Made by a program: the position numbers and the translations under genes. The notes under the pieces are model-generated. The model had not been told where the DNA came from, did no database searches, and worked only from the letters and a program-made list of their open reading frames with translations. From Rossellomorea sp. y25 (GTDB lineage Bacteria > Bacillota > Bacilli > Bacillales > Bacillaceae_B), in NCBI RefSeq assembly GCF_038049935.1, contig NZ_CP145886.1, positions 2,364,501 to 2,428,500 of the forward strand: 64,000 bases of DNA, in the 5' to 3' direction. Below, in pieces: positions 57,094 to 64,000 of this stretch (positions are counted from its first letter, which is position 1; every line of letters begins with the position of its first letter).

Positions 57094-57222
57094 CGATGAG
57101 TCTCCTTTCTCTACAGGTATTCTCCCAGAGTATTTCTTGTAACTTTACAAAGAAGGTTTCATTTCATATTATATACATATAGAAGACGGAACATCTACTA
57201 TTACGCATAAAGGATGAGACAA

Positions 57223-57483
57223 ATGAATACACAATCATTATTGTATTACATAGGTGCATTTATCTTTGCCGGATTAAGTGTATTAACATTTCTGCAATTG
57301 CACGAAGCCAAATATCAGATAGAAGCCGGTACATTTATTATCATTGCTGCACTCATTTACTATGGTATGGTCACCCTATACTTTAAGGCGAGCCGCAAAA
57401 CTTTTTTGATGGCCAATGCCTTATTGGCTGTTTTAGCCCTTGGTGGCATTTTCTTTAATTCATTGCTATTCGGTGGACATTAA
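57223..57483 (+). CDS. Three-helix membrane protein, unknown
   Basis: 86 aa from ATG 57223 (AAAGGATGAG upstream). Three hydrophobic segments at about 5-23, 33-50 and 58-80. No family recognised. Ends in a strong terminator. Confidence 0.6.
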   Translation: MNTQSLLYYIGAFIFAGLSVLTFLQLHEAKYQIEAGTFIIIAALIYYGMVTLYFKASRKTFLMANALLAVLALGGIFFNSLLFGGH

Positions 57484-57521
57484 AAAAACGAGCTTTCCCA
57501 TTGTGGAAGCTCGTTTTTTTG
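57483..57521. terminator. Intrinsic terminator
   Basis: AAAAAAACGAGCTT / AAGCTCGTTTTTTT stem. Confidence 0.88.
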
Positions 57522-57618
57522 CAGCTGAGTAAATTCAGGTTAATACATTGGAATAGGTTATTATGGACGTATCTTCAAAGCAGCATGGCTTGAAGCCACA
57601 AGTTCACCTTGCCTTTTC

Positions 57619-58794
57619 TTATTCAGGTAAGCCATTCACCATATGTGAGACCATTTCTTCTTCTGAATACCTGATCATACCGTTGTTATTAGCAAAATCA
57701 AGAGGATAAATCCTGTAATTATTGTAATGATTCTCTGACACAAAGGTTGGCTGAAATTCAATGGTAGGGTACGTGATCTTAGAACCGCCCGGGTTCATCG
57801 TTTTTTCTACTTGCACCGTAACCATTCCTCCAATGTCTTTGAAATCATCTTTCTGTCCCGAAAGAAAATTCCCTAATGAGTAAATGACAACAGCATCACG
57901 ACCATCACTCGTTTTATACGTTTGGATTGGCTGCAGGACGTGTGGATGATGACCAAAAATGATATCAACCCCACTTTCGGTTAAGACATTTGCCAGTCTT
58001 TCCTGTTCCTCAGTAGGGAAGCGTTGATATTCATTTCCCCAATGTAAACTCAATACGACTAAATCAATGTTCATGTTTTTGGCTTTCTTAATTTCTTGTA
58101 TCATGTTTTGTTCGTCGATCAGGTTGACTAAATAATCTTTCCCCTTTGGAACCGGTATTCCATTTGTTCCATATGTATAGGAAAGCAGGGCAAACTTGAT
58201 TCCATTTACCTTGAAGGTACGAATCCGTTCCTTATCTTCCTGACTTTTAAACGCACCCACATACGGCATGGATATCTTCTCATAATAGTCGATTGCACTT
58301 AGAAGCCCTTTTTCACCTTGATCCAATGAATGGTTATTGGCAGTCGTGACGGCGTCGACCCCCACGTCCTGTAAAGATTTCACAATCTCTTTAGGACTAT
58401 TGAAAAGGGGATAACTGGAGACTCCAAGCTCCACACCAGCCGGAGTTGATTCCTGATTGGCAATCAGAAAATCAGGGGCCGCCAGCATGTCCTTGATCGG
58501 TGAGAACATAGGGGTGAAATTATACCCGTTTTCATCTTTGGCATCATTATACACTGTATCATGGAGAAGGATATCTCCGATGGCGGCAATTGAAGCACTG
58601 GACTTCATCGATTTCCCTGAGGCTTGAACTTCTCTCGTCGTATGCAGCAAAGAGTAAAGGTTCTCCTCCTGCAATCCTTCTGCAGATGTTCTCCAGTCTG
58701 AGTATTGCTTATCTACAAGATATCCAATCACTAAGAGTAAAGGTATACAAAGGAATAACCCTGCCATTAATCGCTTTTTATTCATATTCATCAT
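57619..58794 (-). CDS. CapA family protein (poly-gamma-glutamate-type metallophosphoesterase)
   Basis: 391 aa (or 388 from the ATG at 58785, which has the better AAAGGATGATG spacing). N-terminal membrane anchor (residues about 10-27), then the PGA_cap/CapA metallophosphatase domain: AAIGDILLHDTVY, NQESTPAG, TANNHSLDQGEKGLL, VLSLHWGNEYQRFPTEEQ, IIFGHHPHVLQP and IYSLGNFLSGQ, with the Asp, Asn and His ligands. CapA proteins act in gamma-polyglutamate capsule synthesis, but there is no capBC here, so the role is open. Confidence 0.87.
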   Translation of the reverse strand: MMNMNKKRLMAGLFLCIPLLLVIGYLVDKQYSDWRTSAEGLQEENLYSLLHTTREVQASGKSMKSSASIAAIGDILLHDTVYNDAKDENGYNFTPMFSPIKDMLAAPDFLIANQESTPAGVELGVSSYPLFNSPKEIVKSLQDVGVDAVTTANNHSLDQGEKGLLSAIDYYEKISMPYVGAFKSQEDKERIRTFKVNGIKFALLSYTYGTNGIPVPKGKDYLVNLIDEQNMIQEIKKAKNMNIDLVVLSLHWGNEYQRFPTEEQERLANVLTESGVDIIFGHHPHVLQPIQTYKTSDGRDAVVIYSLGNFLSGQKDDFKDIGGMVTVQVEKTMNPGGSKITYPTIEFQPTFVSENHYNNYRIYPLDFANNNGMIRYSEEEMVSHMVNGLPE

Positions 58795-58986
58795 CCTTTA
58801 TTTAAATCTACCTCTATTTTACAAAAAAATAGGGGAAAGCGGGGCATATTTAAGAAAATATTGAAGAATATTATCATATTTTTGTGATTTTTAGACTATT
58901 TCGTTAATCCTTGATATTACTTGCCTTTTTATATCCATCATCTTTCTCATACGAATCAAAGGGTATACCTATTTACTTTATCAAAG

Positions 58987-59063
58987 CATGAAAAAAAGCC
59001 ACCACTGCAGCAAGGAACTCCATATAAAATAAAGAGATCCTGGTGCTTTGGTCGCTTTTTTAC
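58987..59063 (-). terminator. Possible terminator of plsY
   Basis: AAAAAAAGCCACC ... GGTCGCTTTTTT arms (about 9-10 pairs) with a 50-nt centre, just downstream of the plsY stop on the minus strand. The rest of 58795-59062 has no gene. Confidence 0.4.
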
Positions 59064-59650
59064 TACAGCCATTTAATTTTTGGTTCGGTTTTATTTCTTA
59101 TTCGTACTATATTCGCCCGATGTCTGTAAACAACGAAAATGGTCAGAATTCCTACGACGATTATAAGTGGGATATCACCAGTGAAGATCGAATACGCAAA
59201 GGCAAGTACTGCTGCCAGCATTGAAGAAAGTGACACATACTTAGTAGCATATAAGCAAATAAAAAATACAGCCAGTAAGATGAAAAATAAGATGAAATTA
59301 TAGCCTAGAAGAACACCAGCAGAGGTTGCTACTGCTTTTCCTCCTCTGAAGTTTGCAAACACAGGATACATATGGCCGATAACAGCAAAGACCCCTGCTA
59401 ATAACATATGTACATCACTTTCAAATAGCAATGGCAGGAGAGTCGCAACCGTTCCTTTTAAAATATCCATGATTGTTACAATCATACCGGCTTTCACACC
59501 CAGGGTTCTGAATGTATTGGTTCCGCCCAGGTTTCCACTTCCGTGCTCACGAATGTCTTTTCCGTAGAACGTCTTCCCGATCAGTAAACCGGAGGGAATG
59601 GAGCCTAACAAATATGCTAATACGAGTATAAGGGCAAAAATCATCATCAC
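59063..59650 (-). CDS. plsY: Glycerol-3-phosphate acyltransferase PlsY
   Basis: 195 aa, five membrane segments. Active-site motifs: [11 protein letters not shown] (near residue 17), [16 protein letters not shown] (near 36-51), [12 protein letters not shown] (near 105). Transfers an acyl group from acyl-phosphate to glycerol-3-phosphate, the first step of phospholipid synthesis. It is B. subtilis yneS, the end of the conserved block. Essential. Confidence 0.95.
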   Translation of the reverse strand: MMMIFALILVLAYLLGSIPSGLLIGKTFYGKDIREHGSGNLGGTNTFRTLGVKAGMIVTIMDILKGTVATLLPLLFESDVHMLLAGVFAVIGHMYPVFANFRGGKAVATSAGVLLGYNFILFFILLAVFFICLYATKYVSLSSMLAAVLAFAYSIFTGDIPLIIVVGILTIFVVYRHRANIVRIRNKTEPKIKWL

Positions 59651-59843
59651 TGCTCCTTTTAATATAACTAGTCCGTTCTTATTTTAACATGTTTTCCAAA
59701 GGTTGGGGAGAAAATAAGCAAAAAAATTAGTACCTGTTCATAAAAGTAGATAATATCTTTTATTCCTCATAAATCTGATTAAGAAGGAGTGAAGTATGTT
59801 AAAATAGACACACTTTACATAGTTGAAATGAAGGTGTACACGT

Positions 59844-61142
59844 ATGCAATTACTTTTATCGGCGTTTCAATGGGTGGCCTTTATGGTTGCAGGCTCAATT
59901 GCCGCTCCCATTGCCATAGCTGACCTGTTTCAATTGTCACCCGCAGACACGGCAGGATTTATTCAGCGGACCATCTTTGTGTTAGGAGCCGCGAGTCTTA
60001 TTCAAGCATTAATTGGTCATAAACTTCCCATTAACGAAGGACCCGCTGGACTATGGTGGGGAGTTTTCGCCATCTATGCAGGGTTTTCAGGAACCCTTTA
60101 CCACAGTCATGAAGAGGTGCTCGCCGTATTACAGGGCGGGATGATTGTCAGTGGTGTGATTTTCTTTATTCTTTCTGCAACAGGACTATTAAAAAAGTTG
60201 TCATCTTTATTTACACCAACGATCACGTTTATTTATTTAATGCTATTGATTCTCCAATTGAGCGGATCTTTTATCAAGGGAATGTTCGGTATACAGCATG
60301 AAGGACAATCTCTACAACCCCATGTCTTACTCGGGAGCGTCCTGACCATAATAGTGGCATTATACTTCTCAGGCCATAAACGAAAGTGGATTCAACAATA
60401 CTCCATTATTCTTGCCCTCATCTCGGGCTGGATAATCTTTATTCTTATGGGCCTAGGTGAAAGCACTACTGTTTCTGAGAGCTGGTTTTCTTTACCTGAT
60501 GTGTTCGTATTTGGTGCGCCTGTGTTCGATACGGGTGTCATTGTGACATCGATCTTTATCACATTCTTGTTAACAACCAATATGATTGCTTCCATTCGAG
60601 TAATGGAAGAGGTAATGAAGGCAAAGGGACATCCGACGTATGAAAGATATACAAAGAGCGGCTTTGCTTCCGGAATGAATCAGCTGTTCGGTGGAATATT
60701 TTCAGCAATTGGATCTGTTCCCATTTCCGGGTCTGCCGGATTTGTTGCCGCTACGGGAATGTACTCCATTATCCCCTTTATTCTTGGAAGTGCTATGATC
60801 ATTATCATCAGTCTGATCCCAAAAGTTATGAATCTCTTCGCAAGCCTGCCCGCTCCAGTTGGCTATGCTGTGACCACGGTCATTTTCATCAAAATGGTCG
60901 GCCTTGCTCTTGGTGAATATCGGAAAGAAAAGGACCTCGATAAAATCCATTTTGTCGCAGGTATCTCTCTCATTGTGGGTGTAGGGGCCATGTTTGTTCC
61001 CCCATCCGCTTTTAAAGACATGCCTGTAGTGGTGGCCTCAATATTAAACAATGGATTGATACTCGGAACCATCACAGCAATTATCGTAGAACAATATATC
61101 CTGTTAAAGCACAAACAACATCCTGAAACCAGTAAACAATAG
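59844..61142 (+). CDS. Nucleobase:cation symporter family permease (YwdJ-like)
   Basis: 432 aa with 12-14 hydrophobic segments of the xanthine/uracil permease (NCS2) family: PINEGPAGLWWGVFAIYAGFSG near residue 53 and SIGSVPISGSAGFVAATGM near 291. B. subtilis YwdJ is the nearest I recall. The substrate is a purine or pyrimidine base by family, unproven here. Terminator overlaps the stop (61126-61157). Confidence 0.82.
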   Translation: MQLLLSAFQWVAFMVAGSIAAPIAIADLFQLSPADTAGFIQRTIFVLGAASLIQALIGHKLPINEGPAGLWWGVFAIYAGFSGTLYHSHEEVLAVLQGGMIVSGVIFFILSATGLLKKLSSLFTPTITFIYLMLLILQLSGSFIKGMFGIQHEGQSLQPHVLLGSVLTIIVALYFSGHKRKWIQQYSIILALISGWIIFILMGLGESTTVSESWFSLPDVFVFGAPVFDTGVIVTSIFITFLLTTNMIASIRVMEEVMKAKGHPTYERYTKSGFASGMNQLFGGIFSAIGSVPISGSAGFVAATGMYSIIPFILGSAMIIIISLIPKVMNLFASLPAPVGYAVTTVIFIKMVGLALGEYRKEKDLDKIHFVAGISLIVGVGAMFVPPSAFKDMPVVVASILNNGLILGTITAIIVEQYILLKHKQHPETSKQ

Positions 61143-61157
61143 TTTGCTGGTTTTTAT
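61126..61157 (+). terminator. Intrinsic terminator overlapping the permease stop codon
   Basis: AAACCAGTAAAC / GTTTGCTGGTTTTT-type stem (with a bulge). Confidence 0.55.
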
Positions 61158-61264
61158 TGTCTTGTCCCATGCTCTGAAGGCCGGACTTTTCCGCCTTTCT
61201 TTTAAAAAGTATCTTGTATGTAGATTCCACCTTATTCATAAACTAAAAGTACTAACGCAATTTC

Positions 61265-61293
61265 TTGGACAACATGGTTACCTTTTGTATAAT
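61265..61293 (+). promoter_or_regulatory. SigA promoter of the osmoprotectant operon
   Basis: TTGGAC (61265-61270), 17 nt, TATAAT (61288-61293), 57 nt upstream of the ATPase start. Confidence 0.75.
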
Positions 61294-61349
61294 GAGGGTA
61301 TCCCTTCTATGTATAGAAAAATTTCTCAGTTCATAAAGCAGGTGGAAAA

Positions 61350-62327
61350 ATGATTGAATTTAAGGACGTCACAAAAGTCTATGAAGATGGTACAGAAGCC
61401 ATAAAGGGAATCAACCTGACGATACCAAAAGGAAAGCTTGTCGCCTTGATTGGTCCAAGCGGATGCGGGAAAACGACCACGATGAAAATGATCAATAAGC
61501 TTATTTCACCTTCCAGTGGAACGATCCTGATTAATGGAAAGGATACTTCTGAAACCGATGAAGTGGAGCTCAGGCGTAATATTGGCTATGTGATTCAGCG
61601 AATTGGATTGCTTCCCCATATGACAATAGAAGAAAACATCAGTCTGATTCCACGATTAAAAGGATGGAAGAAGGAACAATACGAAGGTCGAGTGGACGAG
61701 CTTCTAAACCTTGTCGGACTGGATCCTCAAGTATACCGTAAACGATATCCACTTGAATTAAGCGGGGGACAGCAGCAACGGGTTGGCGTTATTCGTGCCC
61801 TGGCAGCGGAACCGCCCATCATTCTAATGGATGAACCATTCAGTGCCCTTGATCCGATCAGCCGGGAGCAGCTTCAGGATGAATTGAAAAGCATCCAAAA
61901 TGCGATACATAAAACGATTGTGTTTGTCACACATGATATTGACGAAGCGTTGAAGATCGCTGATGAAATTGCGGTTATGCGCGATGGGAAAATTGAACAG
62001 ATCGCTACCCCATCCGAGCTCATAAAAGATCCTGCGAACGAATTCGTTCGTGCATTTATCGGAGAGGACAGACTTAATGTTCAACAGCCCCAAAAGCGTG
62101 TTTTTGACATCATGGAGGAAAACACAACCTATTTGCTCTTGGAAGAATCAGAATACGCATTGATTCCATATGACGCGTCCATCCAAGAAGCTGCAAGAAT
62201 ACTTCTAATGTCAGAAAAACATTATCTTATGGTTACAAAAGACGGCAGGAATGTCGGCAGCGTAACGGCCAGCGGGATTCTTCGTGCAGTAGCCTCAGAA
62301 GGGAAAAAGGAGGCACGTTCTGTATGA
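61350..62327 (+). CDS. Osmoprotectant ABC transporter ATPase (OpuCA/OpuBA type)
   Basis: 325 aa. Walker A GPSGCGKTT (near residue 35), Q-loop, signature LSGGQQQRVGV (near 137), Walker B IILMDEPFSALDP (near 155), H-loop FVTHDIDEAL. A C-terminal CBS-like segment (about 245-315). Drives quaternary-amine uptake. The stop overlaps the permease start (ATGA). GCAGGTGG before the ATG. Confidence 0.9.
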   Translation: MIEFKDVTKVYEDGTEAIKGINLTIPKGKLVALIGPSGCGKTTTMKMINKLISPSSGTILINGKDTSETDEVELRRNIGYVIQRIGLLPHMTIEENISLIPRLKGWKKEQYEGRVDELLNLVGLDPQVYRKRYPLELSGGQQQRVGVIRALAAEPPIILMDEPFSALDPISREQLQDELKSIQNAIHKTIVFVTHDIDEALKIADEIAVMRDGKIEQIATPSELIKDPANEFVRAFIGEDRLNVQQPQKRVFDIMEENTTYLLLEESEYALIPYDASIQEAARILLMSEKHYLMVTKDGRNVGSVTASGILRAVASEGKKEARSV

Positions 62328-62980
62328 ATTCATTCTCGTTCTTGTTTATCAACACGATATCAAACCGTTCTGATGCAATCTTAAATGGATTATTTGAGCA
62401 TCTATATTTATCATTCGTATCTATCTTCATTGCGATTGCCATATCTTTGCCACTGGGTATATACATATCACGAAAAAAACAAACGGCTGAATTTTTTATC
62501 GGAATAACTGCCATTTTCCAAACGATCCCTAGCCTTGCCCTATTTGGTTTTCTCATTCCCCTATTAGGTACAGGCAGTATTACAGCGATTATTGCCCTGA
62601 CTGTGTATGCACTCTTACCGATACTGAGGAACACGTACACCGGGATCATCGGGGTCGATGAGGGAGTCATAGAAGCAGGCAGAGGGATGGGGATGACAAG
62701 CTCACAGCTTCTGTTTAAAGTGGAGCTTCCACTCGCTCTGCCTTTCATAATGGCCGGTATCCGAACAGCGACTGTCTTGACGGTTGGAGTTGCGACCCTT
62801 GCAACCTTTGTTGGAGCAGGTGGACTGGGCGACCTCATCTACAGGGGACTTTCTACTTGGAATAATTCTTTAGTTCTTGCGGGAGCCATTCCAGCTGCAT
62901 TACTTGCATTATCTTTCGACTTTTTATTAAAGCTTCTCGAAAGAATGACAACACCTAAAGGACTAAAAGCACGGAAATAA
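62324..62980 (+). CDS. Osmoprotectant ABC transporter permease
   Basis: 218 aa, five to six hydrophobic segments, with the EAGRGMGMTSSQLLFKVELPLALP coupling motif (EAA loop) near residue 122. The only permease gene in the operon, whereas OpuC and OpuB have two; it would have to homodimerise. Confidence 0.9.
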   Translation: MNSFSFLFINTISNRSDAILNGLFEHLYLSFVSIFIAIAISLPLGIYISRKKQTAEFFIGITAIFQTIPSLALFGFLIPLLGTGSITAIIALTVYALLPILRNTYTGIIGVDEGVIEAGRGMGMTSSQLLFKVELPLALPFIMAGIRTATVLTVGVATLATFVGAGGLGDLIYRGLSTWNNSLVLAGAIPAALLALSFDFLLKLLERMTTPKGLKARK

Positions 62981-63004
62981 ACCATAATTCAAAGGAGAGT
63001 AAGA

Positions 63005-63904
63005 ATGAAAAATAAACTAAAACCATTTATTCTATTAATAGCCCTATCCATTGTGATCGCTGGTTGCGGAAATGGTGGGGGGAAAGACACGATTACGGTT
63101 TCAGGCAAGATGTGGACCGAGCAGTTTATCTTAACTCAAATGATGGCAGAGCTTCTCAAAGAGAAAACAGATCTCGATGTTAAGGTGGAAGAAGGATTGG
63201 GGGAAGTATCGATTCTGACACCCGCTCTTGAAAAAGGCGATATCGACGTATATATCGAGTACACAGGAACTGGACTGGAAGCGGTTCTAAAAGAGCAAGC
63301 GGCAGAAGGGGCTTCAGCTGAGGAAATTCTGTCTCAAGTACGTAAAGGATACGAGGAAAAGTTTAATGTGACATGGTTAAAACCACTAGGATTCGAAAAC
63401 ACGTATACTCTTGCTTATACTCAAGACCAGGAATTCGATGCCAAAACATTCTCTGACCTTGTACCCCTATCGAAAGATTTAAGTTTTGGTGCGCCTCATC
63501 AATTCTATGAGCGTGAAGGTGATGGGTACGATGCATTTGCTGAAGCTTACGGATACGAATTCAAAGCGAAAGAAAGCTTCGATCCTAACATTATGTATGA
63601 AGCAGTGAAGAACGGAGACGTCGATATTATTCCGGCCTTTACTACCGATGGAAGAATACAACGTTACAACCTGAAAACGACTACTGATGACAAAGGGTTC
63701 TTCCCACCATATGATGCCGCACCAATCATCCGTCAGGAAGTTCTGGAAGAGCACCCTGAAGTCGAGGAAGTCCTGAATGAATTAGCAGGACAAATCTCTG
63801 AAGAAGAGATGAGTGAGATGAATGCCAAAGTGGATATGGATAAAAAAGACCCAAAAGAAGTCGCACGGGAATTTCTTATTTCCAAAGGATTAATTGAAGA
63901 GTAA
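63005..63904 (+). CDS. Osmoprotectant ABC transporter substrate-binding lipoprotein
   Basis: 299 aa. Lipobox VIAGC (Cys near residue 20), then an OpuAC-type domain: GKMWTEQFILTQMMAELLKE, DIDVYIEYTGTGLEAVL, SFGAPHQFYEREGDGYDAF, GDVDIIPAFTTDGRI. Binds betaine, choline or carnitine outside the membrane; ligand not readable. AAAGGAG before the ATG. Confidence 0.92.
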   Translation: MKNKLKPFILLIALSIVIAGCGNGGGKDTITVSGKMWTEQFILTQMMAELLKEKTDLDVKVEEGLGEVSILTPALEKGDIDVYIEYTGTGLEAVLKEQAAEGASAEEILSQVRKGYEEKFNVTWLKPLGFENTYTLAYTQDQEFDAKTFSDLVPLSKDLSFGAPHQFYEREGDGYDAFAEAYGYEFKAKESFDPNIMYEAVKNGDVDIIPAFTTDGRIQRYNLKTTTDDKGFFPPYDAAPIIRQEVLEEHPEVEEVLNELAGQISEEEMSEMNAKVDMDKKDPKEVAREFLISKGLIEE

Positions 63905-63911
63905 GATGTTT

Positions 63912-63970
63912 AAGCGTGTCAGGTAGGATTAAGGAGCTTCCTTTTGTCCATCTGACACTTTGTTCTCTTT
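63912..63970 (+). terminator. Terminator of the osmoprotectant operon
   Basis: AAGcGTGTCAG ... CTGACACTTTG stem with a 29-nt centre. Confidence 0.7.
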
Positions 63971-64000
63971 AGAATAATTTTATAAAATTTTGAAAAGTTA

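Noticed and set aside
61144..61353. 69-codon frame between permease and ATPase
   Set aside because: It overlaps the permease terminator and the operon promoter and has no ribosome site.

Overview
The window is a low-GC Gram-positive chromosome segment from an endospore-forming Bacillaceae bacterium. The evidence is the spore genes (sspP, sspO, sspN, tlp, cotM, a YjcZ-type peptide, a KinA/KinE-like kinase), Bacillus-type ribosome binding sites, many TTG starts, and a gene order from cotM to plsY (about 48.4-59.7 kb) that follows the B. subtilis order cotM-sspP-sspO-citB-yneN-sspN-tlp-yneP-yneQ-yneR-(...)-yneS as I remember it. Genus is not decidable by eye. I see no rRNA, tRNA, CRISPR array, transposase or prophage.

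Layout. 1-6.5 kb: a Fur-boxed operon of two NIS siderophore synthetases, an MFS exporter and a PLP decarboxylase, the gene set of a citrate-based carboxylate siderophore (rhizoferrin or staphyloferrin-like). 6.5-21.5 kb: small membrane proteins, a nucleotidyltransferase with a nonsense codon, a MerR regulator with an apparent frameshift, HlyC/CorC, EcsC, SET, DacA, LD-carboxypeptidase, acetyltransferases, HIT, AmpS, a VOC gene with an in-frame UGA, and an Old Yellow Enzyme. 21.5-26.5 kb: the glycerol regulon glpP-glpF-glpK-glpD with two GlpP-type antitermination leaders and a cre site. 26.6-38 kb: SDR, Nudix, a type I holin-like toxin locus, a peptidase, an ECF-promoter lipoprotein, topB, a PAS kinase, a DJ-1 protein, cidA/cidB-like genes and a MapB-like aminopeptidase. 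38-39.2 kb: a gene-poor interval with GC-rich inverted-repeat elements. 39.2-46.8 kb: two LysM/3D wall proteins, opuD, a lytic transglycosylase and an SF1 helicase. 46.9-50.3 kb: a selenium cluster: selD (itself with an in-frame Sec UGA), a short CxxU Rdx-family selenoprotein and selA, lying around cotM. 50.3-59.7 kb: the sspP-to-plsY block. 59.8 kb to the end: a purine-type permease and a three-gene osmoprotectant ABC transporter.

Two things stand out. First, selD and the Rdx gene both contain UGA followed by a hairpin with a GUU apical loop, which reads as a working selenocysteine system inserted into a conserved spore/TCA neighbourhood; selB and selC are not in the window. Second, the 10-mer GGGACGGACC (or its complement) occurs 13 times exactly, against about 0.1 expected. 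Some copies form inverted pairs between genes (terminator-like), others lie singly inside conserved genes (siderophore synthetase, glpK, glpD). That distribution resembles DNA uptake sequences or a dispersed palindromic repeat.

Several genes look recently damaged: two probable Trp-to-stop changes, one frameshift and one gene remnant. Sequencing error cannot be excluded for these from one sequence.
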